Positions 22,576 through 35,119 of a stretch of 45,728 bases of DNA are shown piece after piece. The notes under the pieces are model-generated. The model searched no databases and was not told the origin of the DNA. It saw only the letters and a program-made list of their open reading frames with translations. The stretch spans positions 1 through 45,728 of the forward strand of contig NW_027018293.1 of the NCBI RefSeq assembly GCF_032854445.1. Direction: 5' to 3'. The translations under genes and the position numbers were made by a program. Each line of letters opens with the position of its first letter. Position 1 is the first letter of the stretch. Source of the DNA: Liolophura sinensis (Eukaryota > Mollusca > Polyplacophora > Chitonida > Chitonidae).

Positions 22576-24148
22576 CCTTACTTCTAAGTGCAAGACAATC
22601 TCAATGTCTTTATCTACGTGTAGAAAAACCACACCATTTGTACGTGAAAAACACAAGGTACTTGATACAGTCTGCTGTAAAAAGTACAACTGACCACAGA
22701 CCCACATGAATAAGGTGCCAAAAGATGCGGAATTGAGCCAGGCATCGGCAGCTGTTGAAAAATTGCAAATTTCCCTGGTTTCCATGGAGTAAGAGCCGTT
22801 GCTGGGCACGTGATTATGACATCAATGATCATTCAATTGTCGCTACAGCCAAACGTATTGGTCGGAGAGCAACGCGGATTGCACCATTCGATTTCTCGTC
22901 ACAAAATACGTCGGATTAGCCTCTTACCAGCAGCACTGGAACAGTTTTTCCACTTTTGCATTTTTGCCTGGTCTTTTTGTTAATTGAAATCGGCTACACT
23001 GTACTCTGTACAATCGCGACTGGTCATTACTATATTCAACTTTTGACTATAAGTTATGTGCCCTTCGGTAGCCCAGAAGACCTGAAATTTTTGGGCTAAG
23101 CCCATTTAACTCACCCAGCAATTTCCTTACTTCTAAGTGCAAGACAATCTCAATGTCTTTATCTACGTGTAGAAAAACCACACCATTTGTACGTGATAAA
23201 CACAAGGTACTTGATACAGTCTGCTGTAAAAAGTACAACTGAACACTGACCCACATTTATAAGGTGCCAAAAGATGCGGAATTGGGCCAGGCATCGGCAG
23301 CTGTTGAAAAATTGCAAATATTCCTGGTTTCCATGGAGTAAGAGCCGTTGCTGGGCACGTGATTATGACATCAATGATCATTCAATTGTCACTACAGGCA
23401 AAAGTATTAGTCGGAGAGCAACGCGGTTTACACCATTCGATTTCTCGTCACAAAATACGTCGGATTAGCCTCTTACCAGCAGCACTGGAACAGTTTTTTC
23501 ACTTTTGCATTTTTGCCTGGTCTTTTTGTTAATTGAAATCGGCTACACTGTACTCTGTACAATCGCGACTGGTCATTACTATATTCAACTTTTGACTATA
23601 AGTTATGTGCCCTTCGGTAGCCCAGAAGACCTGAAATCTTTGGGCTAAGCCCATTTAACTCACCCAGCAATTGCCTTACTTCTAAGTGCAAGACAATCTC
23701 AAAGTCTTTATCTACGTGTAGAAAAACCACACCATTTGTACGTGATAAACACAAGGTACTTGATACAGTCTGCTGTAAAAAGTACAACTGAACACTGACC
23801 CACTTCAGTAAGGTGCCAAAAGATGCGGAAATGAGCCAGGCATCGGCAGCTGTTGAAAAATTGCAAATTTCCCTGGTTTCCATGGAGTAAGAGCCGTTGC
23901 TGGGCACGTGATTATGACATAAATGATCATTCAATTGTCACTACAGCCAAAAGTATTGGTCGGAGAGCAACGCGGTTTGCACCATTCGATTTCTCGTCAC
24001 AAAATACGTCGGATTAGCCTCTTACCAGCAGCACTTGAACAGTTTTCGCACTTTTGCATTTTTGCCTGGTCTTTTTGTTAATTGAAATCGGCTACACTGT
24101 ACTCTGTACAATCGCGACTGGTCATTACTATATTCAACTTTTGACTAT
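22576..24148. repeat. Satellite monomers 42 (right part), 43 and 44, not assigned to a local HOR
   Basis: Ordinary 549-bp monomers. Monomer 43 carries CAATTTCCTTAC and AAATTTTTGGG, shared with 45 and 50, and AGTATTAGTCGG with GTTTACACC, shared with monomer 47. Monomer 44 has a private CAAAGTC (near 23701) and GCACTTGAAC (near 24032). No gene or insertion is visible. Confidence 0.8.
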
Positions 24149-25793
24149 AAGTTATGTGCCCTTCGGTAGCCCAGAAGACCTGAAATTTTTGGGCTAAGCC
24201 CATTTAACTCACCCAGCAATTTCCTTACTTCTAAGTGCAAGACAATCTCAATGTCTTTATCTACGTGTAGAAAAACCACACCATTTGTACGTGATAAACA
24301 CAAGGTACTTGATACAGTCTGCTGTAAAAAGTACAACTGAACACTGACCCACTTCAGTAAGGTGCCAAAAGATGCGGAATTGAGCCAGGCATCGGCAGCT
24401 GTTGAAAAATTCCAAATTTGCCTGGTTTCCATGGAGTAAGAGCCGTTGCTACGCACGTGATTATGACAGAAATAATCATGCAATTGTCGCTACAGCCAAA
24501 AGAATTGGTCGGAAAGCAACGCGGTTTGCACCATTCGATTTCTCGTCACAAAATACGTCGGATTAGCCTCTTACCAGCAGCACTGGAACAGTTTTTCCAC
24601 TTTTGCATTTTTACCTGGTCTTTTTGTTAATTGAAATCGGCTACACTGTACTCTGTACAATCGCGACTGGTCATTACTATATTCAACTTTTGACTATAAG
24701 TTATGTGCCCTTCGGTAGCCCAGAAGACCTGAAATCTTTGGGCTAAGCCCATTTAACTCACCCAGCAATTGCCTTACTTCTAAGTGCAAGACAATCTCAA
24801 TGTCTTTATCTACGTGTAGAAAAACCACACCATTTGTACATGAAAAACACAAGGTACTTGATACAGTCTGCTGTAAAAAGTACAACTGAACACTGACTTA
24901 CTTCAGTAAGGTGCCAAAAGATGCGGAATTGAGCCAGGCATCGGCAGCTGTTGAAAAATTGCAAATTTCCCTGGTTTCCATGGAGTAAGAGCCGCTGCTG
25001 GGCACGTGATTATGACATAAATGATCATTCAATTGTCACTACAGCCAAAAGTATTGGTCGGAGAGCAACGCGGTTTGCACCATTCGATTTCTCGTCACAA
25101 AATACGTCGGATTAGCCTCTTACCAGCAGCACTGGAACAGTTTTCGCACTTTTGCATTTTTGCCTGGTCTTTTTGTTAATTGAAATCGGCTACACTGTAC
25201 TCTGTACAATCGCGACTGGTCATTACTATATTCAACTTTTGACTATAAGTTATGTGCCCTTCGGTAGCCCAGAAGACCTGAAATCTTTGGGCCAAGCCCA
25301 TTTAACACCCAGCAATTGTCTTACTTCTAAGTCCAAGACAATCTCAATGTCTTTATCTACGTGTAGAAAAACCACACCATTTGTACGTGAAAAACACAAG
25401 GTACTTGATACAGTCTGCTGTAAAAAGTACAACTGACCACAGACCCACATGAATAAGGTGCCAAAAGATGCGGAATTGAGACAGGCATCGGCAGCTGTTG
25501 AAAAATTGCAAATTTCCCTGGTTTCCATGGAGTAAGAGCCGTTGCTACGCACGTGATTATGACATCAATGATCATTGAATTGTCACTACAGGCAAAAGTA
25601 TTAGTCGGAGAGCAACGCGGTTTACACCATTCGATTTCTCGTCACAAAATACGTCGGATTAGCCTCTTACCAGCAGCACTGGAACAGTTTTTCCACTTTT
25701 GCATTTTTGCCTGGTCTTTTTGTTAATTGAAATCGGCTACACTGTACTCTGTACAATCGCGACTGGTCATTACTATATTCAACTTTTGACTAT
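24149..25793. repeat. Three-monomer segment, first copy (monomers 45-47)
   Basis: This is repeated at 26893-28537, five monomers downstream (offset 2744), with identical segment length (1645 bp). Markers are AATTCCAAATTTGCC and AATAATCATGCAATTG in 45, CATGAAAAAC with GACTTACTTCAG in 46, and the 2-bp deletion giving TTTAACACCCAGC in 47. The monomer-47 deletion is found only here and in monomer 52. Confidence 0.85.
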
Positions 25794-26892
25794 AAGTTAT
25801 GTGCCCTTCGGTAGCCCAGAAGATCTGAAATTTTTGGGCTAAGCCCATTTAACTCACCCAGCAATTGTCTTACTTCTAAGTGCAAGACAATCTCAATGTC
25901 TTTATCTACGTGTAGAAAATCCACACCATTTGTACGTGATAAACACAAGGTACTTGATACAGTCTGCTGTAAAAAGTACAACTGAACCACAGATCCACTT
26001 CAGTAAGGTGCCAAAAGATGCGGAATTGAGCCAGGCATCGGCAGCTGTTGAAAAATTCCAAATTTCCCTGGTTTCCATGGAGTAAGAGCCGTTGCTACGC
26101 ACGTGATTATGACATAAATAATCATGCAATTGTCGCTACAGCCAAAAGAATTGGTCGGAGAGCAACGCGGTTTGCACCATTCGATTTCTCGTCACAAAAT
26201 ACGTCGGATTAGCCTCTTACCAGCAGCACTGGAACAGTTTTTCCACTTTTGCATTTTTGCCTGGTCTTTTTGTTAATTGAAATCGGCTACACTGTACTCT
26301 GTACAATCGCGACTGGTCATTACTATATTCAACTTTTGACTATAAGTTATGTGCCCTTCGGTAGCCCAGAAGACCTGAAATCTTTGGGCTAAGCCCATTT
26401 AACTCACCCAGCAATTGCCTTACTTCTAAGTGCAAGACAATCTCAATGTCTTTATCTACGTGTAGAAAAACCACACCATTTGTACATGAAAAACACAAGG
26501 TACTTGATACAGTCTGCTGTAAAAAGTACAACTGAACACTGACTTACTTCAGTAAGGTGCCAAAAGATGCGGAATTGAGCCAGGCATCGGCAGCTGTTGA
26601 AAAATTGCAAATTTCCCTGGTTTCCATGGAGTAAGAGCCGTTGCTGGGCACGTGATTATGACATAAATGATCATTCAATTGTCACTACAGCCAAAAGTAT
26701 TGGTCGGAGAGCAACGCGGTTTGCACCATTCGATTTCTCGTCACAAAATACGTCGGATTAGCCTCTTACCAGCAGCACTGGAACAGTTTTCGCACTTTTG
26801 CATTTTTGCCTGGTCTTTTTGTTAATTGAAATCGGCTACACTGTACTCTGTACAATCGCGACTGGTCATTACTATATTCAACTTTTGACTAT
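25794..26892. repeat. Extra partial copy of the same segment (monomers 48-49)
   Basis: Monomers 48 and 49 resemble 45 and 46 (AATAATCATGCAATTG, CATGAAAAAC, GACTTACTTCAG). The 47-type monomer with the 2-bp deletion is absent, and monomer 50 follows directly. Monomer 48 is 550 bp because of a hybrid spacer, GAACCACAGATCC. That looks like a fusion of the GAACACTGACC and GACCACAGACC spacer types. Confidence 0.8.
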
Positions 26893-28537
26893 AAGTTATG
26901 TGCCCTTCGGTAGCCCAGAAGACCTGAAATTTTTGGGCTAAGCCCATTTAACTCACCCAGCAATTTCCTTACTTCTAAGTGCAAGACAATCTCAATGTCT
27001 TTATCTACGTGTAGAAAAACCACACCATTTGTACGTGATAAACACAAGGTACTTGATACAGTCTGCTGTAAAAAGTACAACTGAACACTGACCCACTTCA
27101 GTAAGGTGCCAAAAGATGCGGAATTGAGCCAGGCATCGGCAGCTGTTGAAAAATTCCAAATTTGCCTGGTTTCCATGGAGTAAGAGCCGTTGTTGGGCAC
27201 GTGATTATGACATAAATAATCATGCAATTGTCGCTACAGCCAAAAGAATTGGTCGGAGAGCAACGCGGTTTGCACCATTCGATTTCTCGTCACAAAATAC
27301 GTCGGATTAGCCTCTTACCAGCAGCACTGGAACAGTTTTTCCACTTTTGCATTTTTACCTGGTCTTTTTGTTAATTGAAATCGGCTACACTGTACTCTGT
27401 ACAATCGCGACTGGTCATTACTATATTCAACTTTTGACTATAAGTTATGTGCCCTTCGGTAGCCCAGAAGACCTGAAATCTTTGGGCTAAGCCCATTTAA
27501 CTCACCCAGCAATTGCCTTACTTCTAAGTGCAAGACAATCTCAATGTCTTTATCTACGTGTAGAAAAACCACACCATTTGTACATGAAAAACACAAGGTA
27601 CTTGATACAGTCTGCTGTAAAAAGTACAACTGAACACTGAGTTACTTCAGTAAGGTGCCAAAAGATGCGGAATTGAGCCAGGCATCGGCAGCTGTTGAAA
27701 AATTGCAAATTTCCCTGGTTTCCATGGAGTAAGAGCCGTTGAAGGGCACGTGATTATGACATAAATGATCATTCAATTGTCACTACAGCCAAAAGTATTG
27801 GTCGGAGAGCAACGCGGTATGCACCATTGGATTTCTCGTCACAAAATACGTCGGATTAGCCTCTTACCAGCAGCACTGGAACAGTTTTTCCACTTTTGCA
27901 TTTTTGCCTGGTCTTTTTGTTAATTGAAATCGGCTACACTGTACTCTGTACAATCGCGACTGGTCATTACTATATTCAACTTTTGACTATAAGTTATGTG
28001 CCCTTCGGTAGCCCAGAAGACCTGAAATCTTTGGGCCAAGCCCATTTAACACCCAGCAATTGTCTTACTTCTAAGTCCAAGACAATCTCAATGTCTTTAT
28101 CTACGTGTAGAAAAACCACACCATTTGTACGTGATAAACACAAGGTACTTGATACAGTCTGCTGTAAAAAGTACAACTGAACACTGACCCACTTCAGTAA
28201 GGTGCCAAAAGATGCGGAATTGAGACAGGCATCGGCAGCTGTTGAAAAATTGCAAATTTCCCTGGTTTCCATGGAGTAAGAGCCGTTGCTACGCACGTGA
28301 TTATGACATAAATGATCATTCAATTGTCACTACAGCCAAAAGTATTGGTCGGAGAACAACGCGGTTTGCACCATTCAATTTCTCGTCACAAAATACGTCG
28401 GATTAGCCTCTTACCAGCAGCACTGGAACAGTTTTTCCACTTTTGCATTTTTGCCTGGTCTTTTTGTTAATTGAAATCGGCTACACTGTACTCTGTACAA
28501 TCGCGACTGGTCATTACTATATTCAACTTTTGACTAT
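26893..28537. repeat. Three-monomer segment, second copy (monomers 50-52)
   Basis: Partner of 24149-25793, including the rare 2-bp deletion at about 28051. Private changes include CGTTGTTGGGCACG near 27190, GAGTTACTTCAG near 27639 and GTTGAAGGGCACG near 27739. Monomer 52 then joins the 28291-30807 block in its right half. Confidence 0.85.
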
Positions 28538-30807
28538 AAGTTATGTGCCCTTCGGTAGCCCAGAGGACCTGAAATCTTTGGGCCAAGCCCATTTAACTCA
28601 CCCAGCAATTGTCTTACTTCTAAGTCCAAGACAATCTCAATGTCTTTATCTACGTGTAGAAAAACCACACCATTTGTACATAAAAAACACAAGGTACTTG
28701 ATACAGTCTGCTGTAAAAAGTACAACTAAACACTGACCCACATTTATAAGGTGCCAAAAGATGCGGAATTGGGTCAGGCATCGGCAGCTGTTAAAAAATT
28801 GCAAATATCCCTGGTTTCCATGGAGTAAGAGCCGTTGCTGGGCACGTGATTATGACATCAATGATCATTCAATTGTCGCTACAGCCAAAAGTATTGGTCG
28901 GAGACCAACGCGGTTTGCACCATTGGATTTCTCGTCACAAAATACGTCGGATTAGCCTCTTACCAGCAGCACTGGAACAGTTTTTCCACTTTTGCATTTT
29001 TGCCTGGTCTTTTGGTTAATTGAAATCGGCTACACTGTACTCTGTACAATCGCGACTGGTCATTACTATATTCAACTTTTGACTATAAGTTATGTGCCCT
29101 TCGGTAGCCCAGAAGATCTGAAATCTTTGGGCTAAGCCCATTTAACTCACCCAGCAATTGCCTTACTTCTAAGTGCAAGACAATCTCAATGTCTTTATCT
29201 ACGTGTAGAAAAACCACACCATTTGTACGTGAAAAACACAAGGTACTTGATACAGTCTGCTGTAAAAAGTACAACTGACCACAGACCCACATGAATAAGG
29301 TGCCAAAAGATGCGGAATTGAGCCAGGCATCGGCAGCTGTTGAAAAATTGCAAATTTCCCTGGTTTCCATGGAGTAAGAGCCGTTGCTGGGCACGTGATT
29401 ATGACATAAATGATCATTCAATTGTCACTACAGCTAAAAGTATTGGTCGGAGAGCAACGCGGTTTGCACCATTCGATTTCTCGTCACAAAATACGTCGGA
29501 TTAGCCTCTTACCAGCAGCACTGGAACAGTTTTTCCACTTTTGCATTTTTGCCTGGTCTTTTTGTTAATTGAAATCGGCTACACTGTACTCTGTACAATC
29601 GCGACTGGTCATTACTATATTCAACTTTTGACTATAAGTTATGTGCCCTTCGGTAGCCCAGAAGATCTGAAATCTTTGGGCTCAGCCCATTTAACTCACC
29701 CAGCAATTGTCTTACTCCTAAGTCCAAGACAATCTCAATGTCTTTATCTACGTGTAGAAAAACCAGACCATTTGTACATAAAAAACACAAGGTACTTGAT
29801 ACAGTCTGCTGTAAAAAGTACAACTAAACACTGACCCACATTTATAAGGTGCCAAAAGATGCGGAATTGGGCCAGGCATCGGCAGCTGTTAAAAAATTGC
29901 AAATATCCCTGGTTTCCATGGAGTAAGAGCCGTTGCTGGGCACGTGATTATGACATCAATGATCATTCAATTGTCGCTACAGCCAAAAGTATTGGTCGGA
30001 GACCAACGCGGTTTGCACCATTGGATTTCTCGTCACAAAATACGTCGGATTAGCCTCTTACCAGCAGCACTGGAACAGTTTTTCCACTTTTGCATTTTTG
30101 CCTGGTCTTTTTGTTAATTGAAATCGGCTACACTGTACTCTGTACAATCGCGACTGGTCATTACTATATTCAAATTTTGACTATAAGTTATGTGCCCTTC
30201 GGTAGCCCAGAAGACCTGAAATTTTTGGGCCAAGCCCATTTAACTAACCCAGCAATTGCCTTACTTCTAAGTGCAAGACAATCTCAATGTCTTTATCTAC
30301 GTGTAGAAAAACCACACCATTTGTACGTGAAAAACACAAGATACTTGATACAGTCTGCTGTAAAAAGTACAACTGAACACTGACCCACTTCAGTAAGGTG
30401 CCAAAAGATGCGGAATTGAGCCAGGCATCGGCAGCTGTTGAAAAATTGTAAAGTTCCCTGGTTTCCATGGAGTAAGAGCCGTTGCTGGGCACGTGATTAT
30501 GACATAAATGATCATTCAATTGTCACTACAGGCAAAAGTATTGGTCGGAGAGCAACGCGGTTTGCACCATTCGATTTGTCGTCACAAAATACGTCGGATT
30601 AGCCTCTTACCAGCAGCACTGGAACAGTTTTTCCACTTTTGCATTTTTCCCTGGTCTTTTTGCTAATTGAAATCGGCTACACTGTACTCTGTACAATCGC
30701 GACTGGTCATTACTATATTCAACTTTTGACTATAAGTTATGTGCCCTTCGGTAGCCCAGAAGACCTGAAATCTTTGGGCTAAGCCCATTTAACTCACCCA
30801 GCAATTG
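28291..30807. repeat. Copy 2 of the roughly 2.5-kb duplication spaced by 15 monomers
   Basis: Partner of 20057-22575. It keeps the same sequence of markers, with scattered private substitutions such as CAGAGGACCTG near 28562, GGGTCAGGC near 28770, TCTTTTGGTTAATTG near 29010, GATCTG in monomers 54 and 55, and CAAATTTTGAC near 30171. Divergence is visibly higher than for the A/B duplication, so this event is probably older. Confidence 0.8.
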
Positions 30808-31832
30808 TCTTACTTCTAAGTCCAAGACAATCTCAATGTCTTTATCTACGTGTAGAAAAACCACACCATTTGTACGTGAAAAACACAAGGTACTTGATAC
30901 AGTCTGCTGTAAAAAGTACAACTGACCACAGACCCACATGAATAAGGTGCCAAAAGATGCGGAATTGAGCCAGGCATCGGCAGCTGTTGAAAAATTGCAA
31001 ATTTCCCTGGTTTCCATGGAGTAAGAGCCGTTGCTACGCACGTGATTATGACATAAATGATCATTCAATTGTCACTACAGCCAAAAGTATTGGTCGGAGA
31101 ACAACGCGGTTTGCACCATTCGATTTCTCGTCACAAAATACGTCGGATTAGCCTCTTACCAGCAGCACTGGAACAGTTTTTCCACATTTGCATTTTTGCC
31201 TGGTCTTTTTGTTAATTGAAATCGGCTACACTGTACTCTGTACAATCGCGACTGGTCATTACTATATTCAACTTTTGACTATAAGTTATGTGCCCTTCGG
31301 TAGCCCAGAAGACGTCAAATCTTTGGGCCAAGCCCATTTAACTCACCCTGGCAATTGTCTTACTTCTAAGTCCAAGACAATCTCAATGTCTTTATCTACG
31401 TGTAGAAAAATCACACCATTTGTACATAAAAAACACAAGGTACTTGATACACTCTGCTGTTAAAAGTACAACTAAACACTGACCCACATTTATAAGGTGC
31501 CAAAAGATGCGGAATTGAGCCAGGCATCGGCAGCTGTTGAAAAATTGCAAATTTCCCTGGTTTCCATGGAGTTAGAGCCGTTGCTACGCACGTGATTATG
31601 ACATAAATGATCATTCAATTGTCACTACAGCCAACAGTATTGGTCGGAGAGCAACGCGGTTTGCACCATTCAATTTCTCGTCACAAAATACGTCGGATTA
31701 GCCTCTTACCAGCAGCACTGGAACAGTTTTTCCACTTTTGCATTTTTGCCTGGTCTTTTTGTTAATTGAAATCGGCTACACTGTACTCTGTACAATCGCG
31801 ACTGGTCATTACTATATTCAACTTTTGACTAT
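30808..31832. repeat. Satellite monomers 57 (right part) and 58, not assigned to a local HOR
   Basis: Monomer 58 (31283-31832, 550 bp) is the most aberrant copy noticed. It has an inserted base giving CACCCTGGCAATTG, ACTCTGCTGTTAAAAG in place of AGTCTGCTGTAAAAAG, and GGAGTTAGAG in place of GGAGTAAGAG. The changes are scattered, as expected of a copy that has escaped recent homogenisation. No gene is present. Confidence 0.8.
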
Positions 31833-33480
31833 AAGTTATGTGCCCTTCGGTAGCCCAGAAGACCTGAAATCTTTGGGCTAAGCCCATTTAACTCACCCAG
31901 CAACTGTCTTACTTCTAAGTCCAAGACAGTCTCAATGTCTTTATCTACGTGTAGAAAAACCACACCATTTGTACGTGAAAAACACAAGGTACTTGATACA
32001 GTCTGCTGTAAAAAGTACAACTGACCATAGACCCACATGAATAAGGTGCCAAAAGATGCGGAATTGAGCCAGGCATCGGCAGCTGTTGAAAAATTGCAAA
32101 TTTGCCTGGTTTCCATGGAGTAAGAGCCGTTGCTACGCACGTGATTATGACATAAATGATCATTCAATTGTCACTACAGCCAAAAGTATTGGTCGGAGAG
32201 CAACGCGGTTTGCACCATTCAATTTCTCGTCACAAAATACGTCGGATTAGCCTCTTACCAGCAGCACTGGAACAGTTTTTCCACTTTTGCATTTTTGCCT
32301 GGTCTTTTTGTTAATTGAAATCGGCTACACTGTACTCTGTACAATCGCGACTGGTCATTACTATATTCAACTTTTGACTATAAGTTATGTGCCCTTCGGT
32401 AGCCCAGAAGACCTGAAATCTTTGGGCCGAGCCCATTTAACTCACCCAGCAATTGTCTTACTTCTAAGTCCAAGACAATCTCAATGTCTTTATCTACGTG
32501 TAGAAAAACCACACCATTTGTACATAAAAAAACACAAGGTACTTGATACAGTCTGCTGTAAAAAGTACAACTAAACACTGACCCACATTTATAAGGTGCC
32601 AAAAGATGCGGAATTGGGCCAGGCATCGGCAGCTGTTAAAAAATTGCAAATATCCCTGGTTTCCATGGAGTAAGAGCCGTTGCTGGGCACGTGATTATGA
32701 CATCAATGATCATTCAATTGTCGCTACAGCCAAACGTGTTGGTCTGAGAGCAACGCGGTTTGCACCATTCGATTTGTCGTCACAAAATACGTCGGATTAG
32801 CCTCTTACCAGCAGCACTGGAACAGTTTTTCCACTTTTGCATTTTTGCCTGGTCTTTTTGTTAATTGAAATCGGCTACACTGTACTCTGTACAATCGCGA
32901 CTGGTCATTACTATATTCAACTTTTGACTGTAAGTTATGTGCCCTTCGGTAGCCCAGAAGACCTGAAATCTTTGGGCCAAGCCCATTTAACTCACCCAGC
33001 AATTGTCTTACTTCTAAGTGCAAGACAATCTCAATGTCTTTATCTACGTGTAGAAAAACCACACCATTTGTACATAAAAAACACAAGGTACTTGATACAG
33101 TCTGCTGTAAAAAGTACAACTGAACACTGGCCCACTTCAGGAAGATGCCAAAAGATGCGGAATTGAGCCAGGCATCGGCAGCTGTTGAAAAATTGCAAAT
33201 TTCCCTGGTTTCCATGGAGTAAGAGCCGTTGCTACGCACGTGATTATGACATAAATGATCATTCAATTGTCACTACAGCCAAAAGTATTGGTCGGAGAGC
33301 AACGCGGTTTGCACCATTCAATTTCTCGTCACAAAATACGTCGGATTAGCCTCTTACCAGCAGCACTGGAACAGTTTTTCCACTTTTGCATTTTTGCCTG
33401 GTCTTTTTGTTAATTGAAATCGGCTACACTGTACTCTGTACAATCGCGACTGGTCATTACTATATTCAACTTTTGACTAT
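31833..33480. repeat. Three-monomer higher-order repeat, first copy (monomers 59-61)
   Basis: This 1648-bp unit is followed by a related unit at 33481-35119. Markers are CAACTGTC with AAGACAGTC and GACCATAGACC in monomer 59, AAACGTGTTGGTC with GATTTGTCGTC in 60, and GACTGTAAG at the 60/61 boundary with CACTGGCCCACTTCAG in 61. Monomer 60 has one extra A in its A-run (ACATAAAAAAAC, near 32523). Monomer 61 has a private AGGAAGATGCC near 33138. Confidence 0.85.
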
Positions 33481-35119
33481 AAGTTATGTGCCCTTCGGTA
33501 GCCCAGAAGACCTGAAATCTTTGGGCTAAGCCCATTTAACTCACCCAGCAACTGTCTTACTTCTAAGTCCAAGACAGTCTCAATGTCTTTATCTACGTGT
33601 AGAAAAACCACACCATTTGTACGTGAAAAACACAAGGTACTTGATACAGTCTGCTGTAAAAAGTACAACTGACCATAGACCCACATGAATAAGGTGCCAA
33701 AAGATGCGGAATTGAGCCAGGCATCGGCAGCTGTTGAAAAATTGCAAATTTCCCTGGTTTCCATGGAGTAAGAGCCGTTGCTACGCACGTGATTATGACA
33801 TAAATGATCATTCAATTGTCACTACAGCCAAAAGTATTGGTCGGAGAGCAACGCGGTTTGCACCATTCAATTTCTCGTCACAAAATACGTCGGATTAGCC
33901 TCTTACCAGCAGCACTGGAACAGTTTTTCCACTTTTGCATTTTTGCCTTGTCTTTTTGTTAATTGAAATCGGCTACACTGTACTCTGTACAATCGCGACT
34001 GGTCATTACTATATTCAACTTTTGACTATAAGTTATGTGCCCTTCGGTAGCCCAGAAGACCTGAAATCTTTGGGCCAAGCCCATTTAACTCACCCAGCAA
34101 TTGTCTTACTTCTAAGTCCAAGACAATCTCAATGTCTTTATCTACGTGTAGAAAAACCACACCATTTGTACGTGATAAACACAAGGTACTTGATACAGTC
34201 TGCTGTAAAAAGTACAACTAAACACTGACCCAGATTTATAAGGTGCCAAAAGATGCGGAATTGGGCCAGGCATCGGCAGCTGTTAAAAAATTGCAAATAT
34301 CCCTGGTTTCCATGGAGTAAGAGCCGTTGCTGGGCACGTGATTATGACATCAATGATCATTCAATTGTCGCTACAGCCAAACGTGTTGGTCGGAGAGCAA
34401 CGCGGTTTGCACCATTCGATTTGTCGTCACAAAATACGTCGGATTAGCCTCTTACCAGCAGCACTGGAACAGTTTTTCCACTTTTGCATTTTTGCCAGGT
34501 CTTTTTGTTAATTGAAATCGGCTACACTGTACTCTGTACAATCGCGACTGGTCATTACTATATTCAACTTTTGACTGTAAGTTATGTGCCCTTCGGTAGC
34601 CCAGAAGACCTGAAATCTTTGGGCTAAGCCCAATTAACTCACCCAGCAATTGTCTTACTTCTAAGTGCAAGACAATCTCAATGTCTTTATCTACGTGTAG
34701 AAAAACCACACCATTTGTACGTGATAAACACAAGGTACTTGATACAGTCTGCTGTAAAAAGTACAACTGAACACTGGCCCACTTCAGTAAGGTGCCAAAA
34801 GATGCGGAATTGAGCCAGGCATCGGCAGCTGTTGAAAAATTGCAAATTTCCCTGGTTTCCATGGAGTAAGAGCCGTTGCTACGCACGTGATTATGACATA
34901 AATGATCATTCAATTGTCACTACAGCAAAAAGTATTGGTCGGAGAGCAACGCGAATTGCACGATTCAATTTCTCGTCACAAAATACGTCGGATTAGCCTC
35001 TTACCAGCAGCACTGGAACAGTTTTTCCACTTTTGCCTGGTCTTTTTGTTAATTGAAATCGGCTGCACTGTACTCTGTACAATCGCGACTGGTCATTACT
35101 ATATTCAACTTTTGACTAT
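33481..35119. repeat. Three-monomer higher-order repeat, second copy (monomers 62-64)
   Basis: This carries the same ordered markers as 31833-33480 but is 9 bp shorter because of the 8-bp deletion in monomer 64 and the absence of one inserted A. From 33758 rightwards it is also part of copy B of the larger duplication. The trimer therefore links the 59-61 region to monomers 3-5 near the window start. Confidence 0.85.
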
